NCBI GenBank assembly: GCA_902782305.1 | Contig: CACZMV010000001.1 | Location: 79,833 to 143,832, forward strand | Source of the DNA: an uncultured Prevotellaceae bacterium | GTDB lineage: Bacteria > Bacteroidota > Bacteroidia > Bacteroidales > Bacteroidaceae | DNA: 64,000 nucleotides | Direction: 5' to 3' | In this document: piece by piece, positions 1 through 8,415 of the stretch | Layout of the letters: every line of letters begins with the position of its first letter | Position numbering within the stretch: the first letter of the stretch is position 1 | Position numbers and translations under genes: made by a program | Notes under the pieces: model-generated | Databases searched by the model: none | What the model was told of the DNA's origin: nothing | The model's input: the letters and a program-made list of their open reading frames with translations, nothing else

Positions 1-166
1 GATAGCCGATATTGCTCGTGATGGACAACTGGTTCAAATGGCTCGCAATGAGGCCCAAATCATTATCGACGACGACCCCATTTGTGAGAATCCCCGATAC
101 TACATATTGTGGAAAACATTGCGCGATTTACGCAAAACTAACATCAATTGGGGCGTTATTTCTTAA
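1..166 (+). CDS. recG: ATP-dependent DNA helicase RecG, C-terminal end (partial)
   Basis: The open frame enters from the left edge (codons from base 2) and ends at TAA 164-166, giving the last 54 residues of a protein. The tail has the pattern of bacteroidal RecG C-termini: an ADIARD-type helix, then an acidic DDDP turn, then LRKTNINW near the end. RecG is a superfamily 2 helicase that remodels stalled replication forks and branched recombination intermediates. Only the tail is visible and none of the helicase motifs lie in the window, so the name rests on recalled similarity of the C-terminus. A gap of about 157 bases with a promoter separates it from the next gene. Confidence 0.6.
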   Translation, partial: IADIARDGQLVQMARNEAQIIIDDDPICENPRYYILWKTLRDLRKTNINWGVIS

Positions 167-227
167 ATAAAAGTGTTAAAACACACATAAAGAGTGTTAA
201 CTGCATACTTTTTCAGAAAATATTTAT

Positions 228-235
228 TACCTTTG
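228..235 (+). promoter_or_regulatory. Bacteroidota -7 box upstream of the M23/LysM gene
   Basis: TACCTTTG matches the Bacteroidota -7 consensus TAnnTTTG and lies about 88 bases before the ATG at 324, predicting a leader of roughly 80 nt. No clear TTTG -33 box is visible; the upstream stretch is T-rich. Confidence 0.5.
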
Positions 236-323
236 CAACGTTTTATTTCCGTAATGGACTTGATGATGTTGTTTTGTACCATAAGGTCAATTCATATTTT
301 AGTAATACAACCAAAAACATGTT

Positions 324-1265
324 ATGATTCAGAAAATTAAAATTTTTGCATTGCTGGCTATGACTTCGATGAGTTCTCTCCCAATGATGGGACAAGACTT
401 GTTGGCACGTCAGGCACCTGTAGACCGCAAGATGAAAGCCGTAGATAGCGTAGCATTGCAAAGACTCATAGATTTCGATAATTTTGAAAATCCCTCAGCC
501 GATCTTTACGAAGATTGGGACAACATGCATGCTCACAGCCACGTGACTGAGTTGCCAGACTCGTTCCGTATATCGCTGAAGAATTTCTGCATGCCTACTG
601 ATAGTCGTGTGCTCACTTCAAACTTCGGTGCCCGTTGGGGACGCCAGCACAAGGGATTGGACATCAAGGTATATATTGGCGACACTATCCGTGCAGCCTT
701 CACAGGTAAGGTACGTGTAGTCCGCTACGAGGGTCGCGGATATGGCAAGTATGTTGTGATTCGTCACGACAATGGCTTGGAGACATACTATGCTCACCTG
801 TCTAAACAGCTGGTGGTAGAAGACCAAGAGGTTCGCGCTGGCGATCCTATCGGACTGGGTGGTAATACTGGTCGAAGCACTGGTTCGCACCTTCATTTCG
901 AGACTCGTCTGTGTGGCGTAGCCCTCAACCCAGCTATTCTGTTCGACTTCCGCAATCAGGACGTTGTTGACGATTCTTATATGTTCCGCAAGTCCACTTA
1001 TCAGCATGACTCATCACTTGCCAATCGCCTGCGTGGTGTTGGTGGCATGAGTTATGGTACTAACATTGACGACGACATCGAATTGGCAATCGCAGCTCCT
1101 GAAGCATCTTACAAGCAGGAGAACCGTTTCCACAAGGTAAAGCGTGGCGAGACCCTCTTCTCTATCGCTCGTAAACGTGGCACTACGGTGGATGCCATCA
1201 TGAAGATGAACCACTTGAAAAAGAATGCCAAGCTGAAGCCTGGCCAGATTTTGAAGTTCAACTAA
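324..1265 (+). CDS. M23 family metallopeptidase with C-terminal LysM domain
   Basis: This is a 313-residue predicted peptidoglycan endopeptidase, secreted to the envelope. A signal-peptide-like N-terminus (about 1-23) is followed by a low-complexity linker and an M23 domain at about 90-205. The zinc and catalytic pattern is complete: H109-x3-D113, the YAH at 156-158 and the HLH at 189-191. A LysM peptidoglycan-binding module occupies about 268-313, with the usual KRGETLFSIA start. M23 enzymes with this pattern cleave peptide crosslinks of murein during growth or division. The gene stands alone between its own promoter and a terminator, convergent with a second M23 gene. The start at 324 fits the signal peptide. 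The exact bond cleaved cannot be deduced. Confidence 0.88.
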   Translation: MIQKIKIFALLAMTSMSSLPMMGQDLLARQAPVDRKMKAVDSVALQRLIDFDNFENPSADLYEDWDNMHAHSHVTELPDSFRISLKNFCMPTDSRVLTSNFGARWGRQHKGLDIKVYIGDTIRAAFTGKVRVVRYEGRGYGKYVVIRHDNGLETYYAHLSKQLVVEDQEVRAGDPIGLGGNTGRSTGSHLHFETRLCGVALNPAILFDFRNQDVVDDSYMFRKSTYQHDSSLANRLRGVGGMSYGTNIDDDIELAIAAPEASYKQENRFHKVKRGETLFSIARKRGTTVDAIMKMNHLKKNAKLKPGQILKFN

Positions 1266-1283
1266 ACAACTACGATATCAAGA

Positions 1284-1322
1284 AGAACGGAGATGCTCTT
1301 GCACCTCCGCTCTTTGTTTTTA
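1284..1322 (+). terminator. Rho-independent terminator after the M23/LysM gene
   Basis: The arms at 1284-1292 and 1305-1313 pair with one mismatch and extend into a TGC/GCA inner stem. They are followed by a T-rich run reaching the convergent gene end at 1320. It serves the plus-strand gene; on the minus strand the following sequence is less T-rich. Confidence 0.65.
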
Positions 1323-2381
1323 TTTCTTCACCACATAACCATTCTTGGTTTTCTGGAATGCCTTCACGCGGATGGTATGTGCCTGATGGTCAAAGAAGCG
1401 AGAAGGGTCGTAGGCGCGACCATTAATGCGGGTTTCGAAATGTAAGTGCTCTGTAGTGGCACGACCTGTGCGACCTGTCAAGGCTATCACATCACCAGCT
1501 TTTACTCGGTCGCCCACCTTCACCAGATTCTTGGAGTTGTGACTATAATAGGTCTCCAAGCCATTGCCATGCAGGATGCGCACCAAATTGCCATAACCTG
1601 CATACTTGGCGGAGAAAACCACCTCGCCATCGAAGGCGGCACGGATGTTGTCGTCTGGCTTGGTCTTCAAGTCTACACCAGAGTGACCTCGACCTCCACG
1701 ACGTCCATAAGGACTGATAACCTTGGCTCCTGGCAATGGATAGCACCACCATTGGTCAGATGTAGACTCCTCCAAACGTGGACCTTTCAACACGCTGACA
1801 TTCACCTTCCACGAAGATGTCTTCTCATACAGCAAAGTCTGTTTGCGCAAGCGATGGCTCTCCAAACTGACAATCGTTTCTGGATTGATGCGACTACCAT
1901 TCACCATCACAGAGAATAGACAATAGGTACGCCCCTGGTTGGTGCCCACGATAGCAATGGTTTGTCCTGCCTTAACACGATCGCCCGACTTAACCAGATT
2001 TTCTGCATTATTTCCATAAACCGTTTCCAGTCCGTTGTCATGGCGCACCACAATGACATTACCAAAAGAAGGATTGTTCCTCGACAAGCGAACCGTACCA
2101 GAGAACATAGCCTTCACAGCATCGCCCTTCGTGGTCTCAATCTCCACCAGATAGTCCTTTGCCAACTGAGCCTTACCCACAGGCAATGGGAAGCAATAGT
2201 CTTTGTCACGCATTGCACCGAAGTCGACCGTAAAGGCCTCATACTGCTCAAAGAGCGTAGGGTCTTCCACACTGATCTGCTGCTGTTCCAACGCAGTAAA
2301 CTTAGTCTGGGCACATGACGATAAGGTCAGCATCAAAGCGGATAAAAGGGATTTATGTCGAAGTTTCATCATAACAAACAT
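1320..2381 (-). CDS. Lipoprotein with two tandem M23 domains, the first degenerate
   Basis: This 353-residue protein has a lipoprotein signal (LSSC at about 20-23), so it is probably anchored in the envelope. It holds two M23-type modules. The first (about 60-175) keeps the fold's scaffold residues (RHDNGLETVYG, VKAGQTIAIVG) but lacks the HxxxD and HLH metal ligands. The second (about 205-330) has them: GHSGVD, YYSH and EHLHFE. The layout recalls inactive M23 (LytM) domains that regulate other hydrolases, here fused to an active copy; that role is inference. It is the last gene of the hpt-adk-obg-pgeF run; its ATG directly abuts the pgeF stop. ATGs at codons 4 and 5 are alternative starts. 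Function in cell-wall remodelling is likely, substrate unknown. Confidence 0.8.
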   Translation of the reverse strand: MFVMMKLRHKSLLSALMLTLSSCAQTKFTALEQQQISVEDPTLFEQYEAFTVDFGAMRDKDYCFPLPVGKAQLAKDYLVEIETTKGDAVKAMFSGTVRLSRNNPSFGNVIVVRHDNGLETVYGNNAENLVKSGDRVKAGQTIAIVGTNQGRTYCLFSVMVNGSRINPETIVSLESHRLRKQTLLYEKTSSWKVNVSVLKGPRLEESTSDQWWCYPLPGAKVISPYGRRGGRGHSGVDLKTKPDDNIRAAFDGEVVFSAKYAGYGNLVRILHGNGLETYYSHNSKNLVKVGDRVKAGDVIALTGRTGRATTEHLHFETRINGRAYDPSRFFDHQAHTIRVKAFQKTKNGYVVKK

Positions 2382-3137
2382 TTATTTAATTAGAATACCT
2401 GTATAGATACGGCCCGACTGGATGCCCAGTCTACGTGCCGAGAAATAGCGGTCGTACTGCTGATAAGTGCAAATATTCGTCATTTGGATATGATCAGCAG
2501 GGACACATGCCTCCATCAATTGCAGGCGATTGCACATGGGTAAGTCGATGTGCCATTTAGCCTCACGGCGACTAATGGGCTGCATGTCGAAGCCTGCAGA
2601 AAGAAACTGATCATAGACCTCATCGCCCACCTCGAAACTATCGAGCGAGATGCCTGGGCCGATGACCGCCTGCAAATCAGCAGGCGCTGTTCCATAAGCA
2701 TGGCACATAGCTTCCACTGCCTTCTGGACAATACGCAGAACGGTACCTCGCCACCCTGCATGAACAGCACTAACGGCACGATGAGTGGAATCATAGAGCA
2801 ACACGGGAATACAATCAGCTGTAGAGACACCTATGCACAGCTGGGGAACATCAGTCATCACAGCATCCACCCCTTCTATTACCCCTTGCTGGGGTCCGTC
2901 AATGCGACGCACCACACAATCGTGAACTTGATGGGGCATCACCAGGCGATTACTATCAATACCCAACAAACCACAGAGAGCAACCTTGTTGGCAGCAATA
3001 TGCACCTCGTCATCACCACAATAGCCATTGATGTTAAATGCAGCATAGTTTCCTGTGCTGCATCCTCCCTGGCGTGTCGTACTGAAAGCCGTCACACCAG
3101 TACCCATATTATAATATGTAAGCTGTGGGCTAATCAT
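2382..3137 (-). CDS. pgeF: Peptidoglycan editing factor / purine nucleoside phosphorylase, YfiH-LACC1 family
   Basis: This is a 251-residue protein of the multicopper-oxidase-like YfiH (DUF152) family. The family signatures are visible: the [10 protein letters not shown] cysteine motif near residue 107, the AVHAGWRG histidine motif near 125 and the conserved GPGIS and RYFSARR C-terminal segments. Members act as copper-independent purine nucleoside phosphorylases or adenosine deaminases, and in E. coli the homologue prevents misincorporation of serine into muropeptides. The start codon overlaps the end of obg by 8 bases and the stop abuts the next M23 lipoprotein, so the gene is translationally coupled. 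A cell-wall hydrolase downstream fits a peptidoglycan link, but that is inference. Confidence 0.85.
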   Translation of the reverse strand: MISPQLTYYNMGTGVTAFSTTRQGGCSTGNYAAFNINGYCGDDEVHIAANKVALCGLLGIDSNRLVMPHQVHDCVVRRIDGPQQGVIEGVDAVMTDVPQLCIGVSTADCIPVLLYDSTHRAVSAVHAGWRGTVLRIVQKAVEAMCHAYGTAPADLQAVIGPGISLDSFEVGDEVYDQFLSAGFDMQPISRREAKWHIDLPMCNRLQLMEACVPADHIQMTNICTYQQYDRYFSARRLGIQSGRIYTGILIK

Positions 3138-4296
3138 CTTCTTCCTCTAGATATTCCAGGTCGTCAAGATCATCTATATCGTCTACATCTACATATTCTA
3201 TGTCTTCGTCCTCACCCTCTTCTGCCATTTCCTCAGCAAAGCGGGTCATATCCTTGTCTCGATGAACCAATGTGTCTTCAGCCATCACAGCAGCAAGTTT
3301 GTTGCTTTCAGCATTCAGTTCACGCCATAGCACATCCTTCAGTTCATCCAATCCCTTATTGGCAACAGCAGAGATAAACACGCAAGGCAGGTCATCGGGC
3401 AACGTCTCACGCAACATCTCTATCAATTCATCGTCCAGCAAGTCGCACTTGGTGATAGCCAAGACACGATGTTTGTCTAACATGTCCGGATTAAACTGAC
3501 GCAGTTCGTTCAGCAAAATTTCATACTCCCGCTTGATGTCAGCCGTATCACCAGGAACCATAAACAGCAACAGCGAGTTGCGCTCGATGTGGCGCAGGAA
3601 ACGAAGTCCAAGACCTTTTCCCTCTGAGGCACCCTCAATGATACCAGGGATGTCAGCCATCACAAACGACTTGTTATCACGATAGCCCACAATGCCCAGC
3701 GAGGGTTCCATCGTGGTGAAAGGATAATTGGCTATCTTGGGACGAGCATTGGAGAGTGAAGAGAGCAGAGTCGACTTTCCCGCATTAGGAAAACCTACCA
3801 AACCCACGTCAGCCAACAACTTCAGCTCAAGAATGATGGTCATTTCCTGCATCGGCTCTCCAGGCTGTGCATAGCGAGGAGCCTGATTGGTAGCTGATCG
3901 GAACTGGAAATTACCCAGTCCACCACGACCACCTTTCAGTAATACGATCTCCTGTCCGTCGTAAGTGACGTCACAGACATATTTTCCTGTCTCAGCATCG
4001 TAGACCACCGTTCCACAGGGCACGTCAATATATACATCCTTGCCATCGGTACCATGACATTTGTCCTTGCCACCGTTGCCACCATGCTCTGCAAAGATAT
4101 GACGCTCGTATTTCAAGTGCAACAACGTCCAGTAGTTATGGTTGCCACGCAGAATAATGCTACCACCCTTGCCACCATCGCCACCATCAGGTCCTCCGTT
4201 GGGGTTGTACTTCACATGACGAAGGTGCATGGACCCACGACCACCCTTGCCTGAACGGCACATGATTTTTACATAGTCTACGAAGTTGCTATCCAT
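3130..4296 (-). CDS. obg: GTPase Obg (CgtA), ribosome assembly and stress GTPase
   Basis: The 388-residue protein has the full Obg layout. The glycine-rich Obg fold spans about 1-158 (repeated GGxGG segments). The TRAFAC-class G domain spans about 159-330, with the P-loop GFPNAGKST at 168-176, the switch segment NYPFTTMEP and the [10 protein letters not shown]3 motif, then TKCD as G4. The highly acidic C-terminal tail (about 345-388) is rich in E, D and Y. Obg binds the 50S subunit, couples GTP/ppGpp levels to ribosome maturation and is normally essential. It follows adk after a 41-base spacer full of CTAG repeats and overlaps pgeF by 8 bases. Length is normal for the family. Confidence 0.96.
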   Translation of the reverse strand: MDSNFVDYVKIMCRSGKGGRGSMHLRHVKYNPNGGPDGGDGGKGGSIILRGNHNYWTLLHLKYERHIFAEHGGNGGKDKCHGTDGKDVYIDVPCGTVVYDAETGKYVCDVTYDGQEIVLLKGGRGGLGNFQFRSATNQAPRYAQPGEPMQEMTIILELKLLADVGLVGFPNAGKSTLLSSLSNARPKIANYPFTTMEPSLGIVGYRDNKSFVMADIPGIIEGASEGKGLGLRFLRHIERNSLLLFMVPGDTADIKREYEILLNELRQFNPDMLDKHRVLAITKCDLLDDELIEMLRETLPDDLPCVFISAVANKGLDELKDVLWRELNAESNKLAAVMAEDTLVHRDKDMTRFAEEMAEEGEDEDIEYVDVDDIDDLDDLEYLEEEDD

Positions 4297-4300
4297 AAGC

Positions 4301-4340
4301 TAGTTTTACTAGTCTTACCAGTTTGTACTAGTTTTGACTA
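4301..4340. repeat. CTAG-rich degenerate tandem repeat in the adk-obg spacer
   Basis: Five units of about 9-11 bases, four of them carrying CTAG (one reads CCAG), fill the spacer between the two genes, and the last CTAG supplies the TAG stop of adk. CTAG is usually rare in bacterial DNA. A comparable but strictly 9-bp array occurs at 63243-63275. Confidence 0.6.
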
Positions 4341-4910
4341 GAGATTATCAATTACATTCTTAATATCAGCGAAGATGCGCTCCAGCGTACCACTACCGTT
4401 GATATGATGGTGCAGACCTTCCTTCTTATACCATTCGATGAGCGGTTGGGTCTGTGAGTGATAAACCACCAAACGTTTCTTGATGGTCTCTTCATTATCA
4501 TCAGCACGTCCACTGTCCTTTCCACGCTTAATGAGTCGATCCATCAGTTCATCCTCTGGCACATCCAGCTCAATCATGGCAGCCACTTTGTCGCCACGCT
4601 CGTCAAGCATCTTCTTCAATGCCTCAGCCTGTGGGATAGTGCGGGGGAATCCATCGAAGATGACGCCCTTATGGCCACGTCCGAACTCATCATAGACCTT
4701 AGCAAGAATGCTAATCATCAGATCGTCGGGAATTAAGTTTCCACCATCGATGTAACTTGCAGCCAGTTTACCTAACTCTGTACCTTTTTTGATTTCATTA
4801 CGAAGCACATCGCCTGTAGAGATATGTCCCAGACCATAATACTCAATCATCAAGTCACTTTGTGTTCCCTTTCCTGAGCCGGGAGCACCAAAAATTACAA
4901 TATTCTTCAT
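4338..4910 (-). CDS. adk: Adenylate kinase
   Basis: From the ATG at 4908-4910 the product is 190 residues, the usual short-type length of bacteroidal adenylate kinases, and begins MKNIVIFGAPGSGKGTQ with the P-loop at 8-16. The NMP-binding segment (STGDVLRNEI), the FDGFPRT motif and the short LID with KRGKDSGRADDN are all present. It catalyses ATP + AMP to 2 ADP in the cytoplasm. The frame stays open for 43 more codons upstream, to an ATG at 5039 that overlaps the hpt stop as ATGA. That would add a lysine-rich extension absent from normal Adk, so I prefer 4910, but coupling to hpt makes the longer form possible. Confidence 0.93.
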   Translation of the reverse strand: MKNIVIFGAPGSGKGTQSDLMIEYYGLGHISTGDVLRNEIKKGTELGKLAASYIDGGNLIPDDLMISILAKVYDEFGRGHKGVIFDGFPRTIPQAEALKKMLDERGDKVAAMIELDVPEDELMDRLIKRGKDSGRADDNEETIKKRLVVYHSQTQPLIEWYKKEGLHHHINGSGTLERIFADIKNVIDNL

Positions 4911-5035
4911 CCTGATTTTTACCTTTACGGTGTCTTGTTTAATTTGTGTCTCCTTACCTTTATACCACAGGTCTGTCATGAGGTCGCTTTTACGCTCCTC
5001 AATATCACTGGGCAGGTGGGGTAATTTGATTTGTC

Positions 5036-5575
5036 TCATTCTTCTACTAATGTATAGATTTCCTTTAGTCCTCGTCCAGCCTGATCGTAGTCCAAGCCGT
5101 AACCCACAATAAAGTCGTTAGGGATTGAGAAAGCAGCATACTCTATATCCAGCGGTTCCTCCAGTTTGTCGGGTTTGACAAACAACGTACAGATACGAAC
5201 CGAGGCAAGATTACGAGTACCCAGCGATTCTACCATTTGTTTCATAGTTCGCCCTGTGTCCACAACATCTTCCACAATAATGACATCACGTCCAGCCAGC
5301 GATTCGTTGATACCCAGCACTTCCTTTATCTTTCCCGTCGAGGTAACACCCTGATATGAGGCAAGCTTTACAAACGAAATTTCACTGGGGATAGTAATCT
5401 CTCGATACAGGTCGGCAGCAAAAACAAACGCGCCATTCAGCACGACCAGAAACAAGGGATTCTTGCCTTCATAATCGTGATTAATCCGTTGTGCCAACTC
5501 CTTCACACGCTGTTTAATCTCAGCCTCGGGAATAGACGTTTTAAACGTCTTATCCTTGATTTTCACTATACCCAT
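5036..5575 (-). CDS. hpt: Hypoxanthine phosphoribosyltransferase
   Basis: This is a 179-residue type I phosphoribosyltransferase. The PRPP-binding loop VIIVEDVVDTGRTM lies at about 95-108. The flexible loop with a conserved SY pair is at about 72-75. The C-terminal segment ending in GYGLDYDQAGR carries the purine-site residues. It salvages hypoxanthine and guanine to IMP and GMP using PRPP. It is the first gene of the leftward hpt-adk-obg-pgeF-M23 unit, with a TAATTTTG promoter box about 25-32 bases upstream of the start. Pairing with adk makes this a purine nucleotide salvage segment. Confidence 0.94.
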   Translation of the reverse strand: MGIVKIKDKTFKTSIPEAEIKQRVKELAQRINHDYEGKNPLFLVVLNGAFVFAADLYREITIPSEISFVKLASYQGVTSTGKIKEVLGINESLAGRDVIIVEDVVDTGRTMKQMVESLGTRNLASVRICTLFVKPDKLEEPLDIEYAAFSIPNDFIVGYGLDYDQAGRGLKEIYTLVEE

Positions 5576-5599
5576 GAGCGTAAAAATTTAAATTTGCCA

Positions 5600-5607
5600 C
5601 AAAATTA
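5600..5607 (-). promoter_or_regulatory. -7 box driving the hpt operon
   Basis: On the minus strand the sequence reads TAATTTTG, a match to TAnnTTTG. A TTTG lies upstream, though at a shorter spacing than ideal. Predicted leader is about 20 nt. Confidence 0.5.
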
Positions 5608-5651
5608 CTAAATTTTCGGCAAAGAATAGGTATGAATTAGCATATTTTTCG

Positions 5652-5659
5652 TATTTTTG
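5652..5659 (+). promoter_or_regulatory. -7 box immediately upstream of nnr, leaderless or nearly so
   Basis: TATTTTTG matches TAnnTTTG and ends 8 bases before the ATG at 5668. With the start of transcription a few bases beyond the box, the mRNA would have almost no 5' leader. No good TTTG -33 box is seen. Confidence 0.5.
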
Positions 5660-5667
5660 CACTCATC

Positions 5668-7182
5668 ATGAAGATATTCACTAGTAATCAGATACACGAA
5701 TTAGATAAATATACCATCGAACATGAGCCCATTTCAAGCCTTGATTTGATGGAACGAGCAGCCAAAGTCCTGACCCATGCCATGATGGGCGTATGGTCTG
5801 TCTCCACACCTGTTGTGGTCTTTGCCGGACCAGGAAACAATGGTGGCGACGCTTTAGCTGTTGCCCGTATGTTGGCAGAACAGGGCTACCGCGTTTCAGC
5901 CTATTTATTCAATATCAGCGGACATCTTTCACCCGATTGTGCTACCAACAAAAAGAGGCTGAAGGAATGCAAGCGCATCCATGAGTTTATTGAGGTAACC
6001 CAAGAATTCGACCCACCCGTATTGGAGAAAGACATGCTGGTTATTGATGGTCTTTTCGGCTCTGGCATCAACAAGCCCCTTGCCGGAGGCTTTGCCTCGT
6101 TGGTGAAATACGTCAATGCGTCACCCTCTCAGGTGGCAAGTATTGATGTACCGTCGGGTCTTATGACGGAAGACAATACTTATAATGTACGCGCCAACAC
6201 CATCCGTGCCACCAGAACCTTCACGCTGCAACAGCCTAAGTTGTCTTTCCTTTTCGCAGAGAATCAGTATTTCATCGGTCAGTTGCATGTACTCGACATC
6301 CGACTGAGCCAAGAGGGCATCAACAAGATTGATGCGCAATATACCATCACAGAAGAGGATGATATCAGAGAACGACTCCTCAAGCGCAGTCCTTTTGCCC
6401 ACAAGGGATTAATGGGCAATGCGCTGTTGATAGCTGGTAGTTTCTGTATGGCAGGCGCTGCCATCTTGGCTACCAAAGCCTGTCTGCGTGCTGGTGCTGG
6501 CAAAGTGACCATCAATTCTCCTAAGCGTAACATCCCTATTCTGCAGACGGCAGTACCTGAGGCTGTTGTACAAATGGGTTCTGAAGAAACCATCTTCGCT
6601 GAAGCTGTTGAGACGGAAGACTTTCAGGCTCTTGGCATCGGTCCAGGACTTGGACAGAGTGAGCAGACAGCCATTGCCCTGATTTCGCAATTGAGAAGAA
6701 CTCAGTGTCCTATTGTTGCCGATGCCGATGCACTCAACATTCTGGGTAATCATCGTGCATGGATGCAGCAATTGCCCAAGGGCATCATCCTGACTCCCCA
6801 CCCCAAGGAACTCGACCGCATGGAAGGACATTCAGCCGATAGCTATGAGCGATTGACCAAGGCGCGTAATCTGGCTGAGCGGATTAAAGGCTATGTGATT
6901 GTGAAAGGACGATATACAGCCATTTGTATGTCCGACGGACATATCCTGTTCAATCCAACAGGAAATGCAGGAATGGCAACTGCTGGTAGTGGCGATGTGC
7001 TTACGGGCATCATTACAGGACTCTTGGCACGTGGTTATAAGCAACAAGATGCTTGTATCGTTGGTGTTTACCTGCATGGTTTGGCAGGCGATTTAGCTGC
7101 CAACGATTTAGGCGAAGAGAGCTTGACAGCCAGCGATATCATCCAATATCTTCCCAAGGCTTTCAAACAATTAAGCGAATAG
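5668..7182 (+). CDS. nnr: Bifunctional NAD(P)HX epimerase / ADP-dependent NAD(P)HX dehydratase
   Basis: At 504 residues this is the usual fused form. The N-terminal YjeF-N epimerase domain (about 1-210) contains the GPGNNGGDALAVAR motif near 50 and the DGLFGSGINKPL segment. The C-terminal ribokinase-like dehydratase (about 225-500) contains HKGLMGNALLIAGS, the GIGPGLGQ loop and the NAGMATAGSGDVLTG motif whose Asp is catalytic. It repairs damaged nicotinamide hydrates in the cytoplasm, epimerising R- to S-NAD(P)HX and dehydrating the S form with ADP. It is monocistronic: own promoter very close to the ATG and a strong hairpin terminator after the stop. Confidence 0.95.
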   Translation: MKIFTSNQIHELDKYTIEHEPISSLDLMERAAKVLTHAMMGVWSVSTPVVVFAGPGNNGGDALAVARMLAEQGYRVSAYLFNISGHLSPDCATNKKRLKECKRIHEFIEVTQEFDPPVLEKDMLVIDGLFGSGINKPLAGGFASLVKYVNASPSQVASIDVPSGLMTEDNTYNVRANTIRATRTFTLQQPKLSFLFAENQYFIGQLHVLDIRLSQEGINKIDAQYTITEEDDIRERLLKRSPFAHKGLMGNALLIAGSFCMAGAAILATKACLRAGAGKVTINSPKRNIPILQTAVPEAVVQMGSEETIFAEAVETEDFQALGIGPGLGQSEQTAIALISQLRRTQCPIVADADALNILGNHRAWMQQLPKGIILTPHPKELDRMEGHSADSYERLTKARNLAERIKGYVIVKGRYTAICMSDGHILFNPTGNAGMATAGSGDVLTGIITGLLARGYKQQDACIVGVYLHGLAGDLAANDLGEESLTASDIIQYLPKAFKQLSE

Positions 7183-7196
7183 ACAAAACAAAAATA

Positions 7197-7226
7197 GGCT
7201 CCTCAAAAAGGAGCCCATTTTTGTTT
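7197..7226. terminator. Bidirectional terminator between nnr and fba
   Basis: A perfect 7-bp stem (GGCTCCT / AGGAGCC, 7197-7203 and 7209-7215) with a 5-base loop is flanked by A-rich sequence on the left and T-rich on the right. It can terminate both convergent genes. Confidence 0.85.
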
Positions 7227-7238
7227 ATGACAATTGGC

Positions 7239-8240
7239 TTATCCGAGCTTTCCGTCAGAACCGAGCACATTCACAATCTTGTGGATGTACATCTTCTTCA
7301 TGTTCTCACGAGCGGGCTTCAGGTACTGGCGAGGATCGAAGTGATCGGGATGCTCAGCGAGGTGCTGACGAATAGCAGCGGTCATTGCCAGACGAGAGTC
7401 TGAGTCGATGTTAATCTTGCAGACAGCGCTCTTGGCAGCCTCACGGAGCTGCTCCTCGGGAATACCAACGGCGTCGGGCAGGTTGCCACCGAACTTGTTG
7501 ATGGTGTCGACCTCGTCCTGAGGTACTGAAGAAGAGCCGTGGAGCACGATGGGGAATCCGGGGAGCTTCTTCTCAATCTCATGCAGCACGTCGAATGCCA
7601 AGGGAGGAGGAACCAGACGGCCGGTCTTCGGGTCGCGGGTGCACTGCTCGGGCTTGAACTTGTAAGCACCGTGAGAAGTTCCGATAGAGATAGCCAGTGA
7701 GTCGCAGCCGGTACGGGTAGCGAAGTCGATGACCTCCTCGGGCTTGGTGTAGTGAGACTCCTCAGCCTGCACCTCGTCCTCTACGCCAGCCAGCACACCC
7801 AGCTCAGCCTCAACGGTCACGTCGTACTGGTGAGCATACTCAACAACCTTCTTGGTCAGGGCGATGTTGTCCTCATAAGGCAGTGAAGAACCGTCAATCA
7901 TTACGCTTGAGAAGCCCATGTCAATACAGTCCTTGCAAAGCTCGAAGCTATCACCGTGGTCCAGGTGCAGCACAATCTCGGGATGAGCGCAACCCAACTC
8001 CTTAGCATAAGCTACAGCGCCCTCAGCCATGTAACGCAGAATGGTAGCGTTGGCATAGTTACGAGCACCCTTAGACACCTGCATGATGACAGGTGACTTT
8101 GTCTCAACGGCAGCCTGAACGATAGCCTGCATCTGCTCCATTGTGTTGAAATTGAATGCGGGGATAGCATAGCCACCTGCTACGGCCTTCTTGAACATCT
8201 CGCGAGTGTTGACGAGACCTAAATCCTTGTAATTTACCAT
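7239..8240 (-). CDS. fba: Fructose-bisphosphate aldolase, class II
   Basis: This is a 333-residue class II (zinc) aldolase of glycolysis and gluconeogenesis, splitting fructose-1,6-bisphosphate into dihydroxyacetone phosphate and glyceraldehyde-3-phosphate. Visible signatures are AIPAFNFNTMEQ near 25, the zinc-site segment LHLDHGDS near 90, the EAELGVLAGVED zinc glutamate region near 142 and the HGSSSVPQDE loop near 235. Length is normal for the longer bacteroidal form. It has its own TATCTTTG promoter and converges on nnr across a shared terminator. The strong GC-rich codon choice relative to the neighbours suggests high expression (by eye only). Confidence 0.94.
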   Translation of the reverse strand: MVNYKDLGLVNTREMFKKAVAGGYAIPAFNFNTMEQMQAIVQAAVETKSPVIMQVSKGARNYANATILRYMAEGAVAYAKELGCAHPEIVLHLDHGDSFELCKDCIDMGFSSVMIDGSSLPYEDNIALTKKVVEYAHQYDVTVEAELGVLAGVEDEVQAEESHYTKPEEVIDFATRTGCDSLAISIGTSHGAYKFKPEQCTRDPKTGRLVPPPLAFDVLHEIEKKLPGFPIVLHGSSSVPQDEVDTINKFGGNLPDAVGIPEEQLREAAKSAVCKINIDSDSRLAMTAAIRQHLAEHPDHFDPRQYLKPARENMKKMYIHKIVNVLGSDGKLG

Positions 8241-8283
8241 AATTGTTTCTTTTTTATTTGTTAGTTAAAAATCTATCTGACTG

Positions 8284-8291
8284 CAAAGATA
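8284..8291 (-). promoter_or_regulatory. -7 box for fba
   Basis: Minus strand TATCTTTG, a match to TAnnTTTG, about 44 bases before the fba start. Confidence 0.55.
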
Positions 8292-8320
8292 GCGATTTCT
8301 TTTCAAAAACCGAAAATAAT

Positions 8321-8387
8321 CTTGCACGGATTGCGCAGTTTTTTACGGATTTTAAACTTTTCCGTATCACTGTGTAACCCGTGCAAG
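8321..8387 (-). terminator. Nested long-loop stem after aqpZ, possible terminator
   Basis: Nine-base arms at 8321-8329 and 8379-8387 are perfectly complementary. They enclose a second 6-bp stem (8344-8349 with 8361-8366). Read on the minus strand this nested structure lies just past the aqpZ stop and is followed by ATTATTTT. It could be its terminator or a structured RNA. The long loop makes a simple terminator reading uncertain. Confidence 0.35.
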
Positions 8388-8415
8388 GGAAAATGCAAAC
8401 TAAACGTTGCAAATA

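Noticed and set aside
618-1007. Long antisense frames inside strong genes (for example 618-1007, 53269-54291, 35500-34961)
   Set aside because: They lie opposite conserved coding genes, lack family features and are explained as codon-bias shadows.
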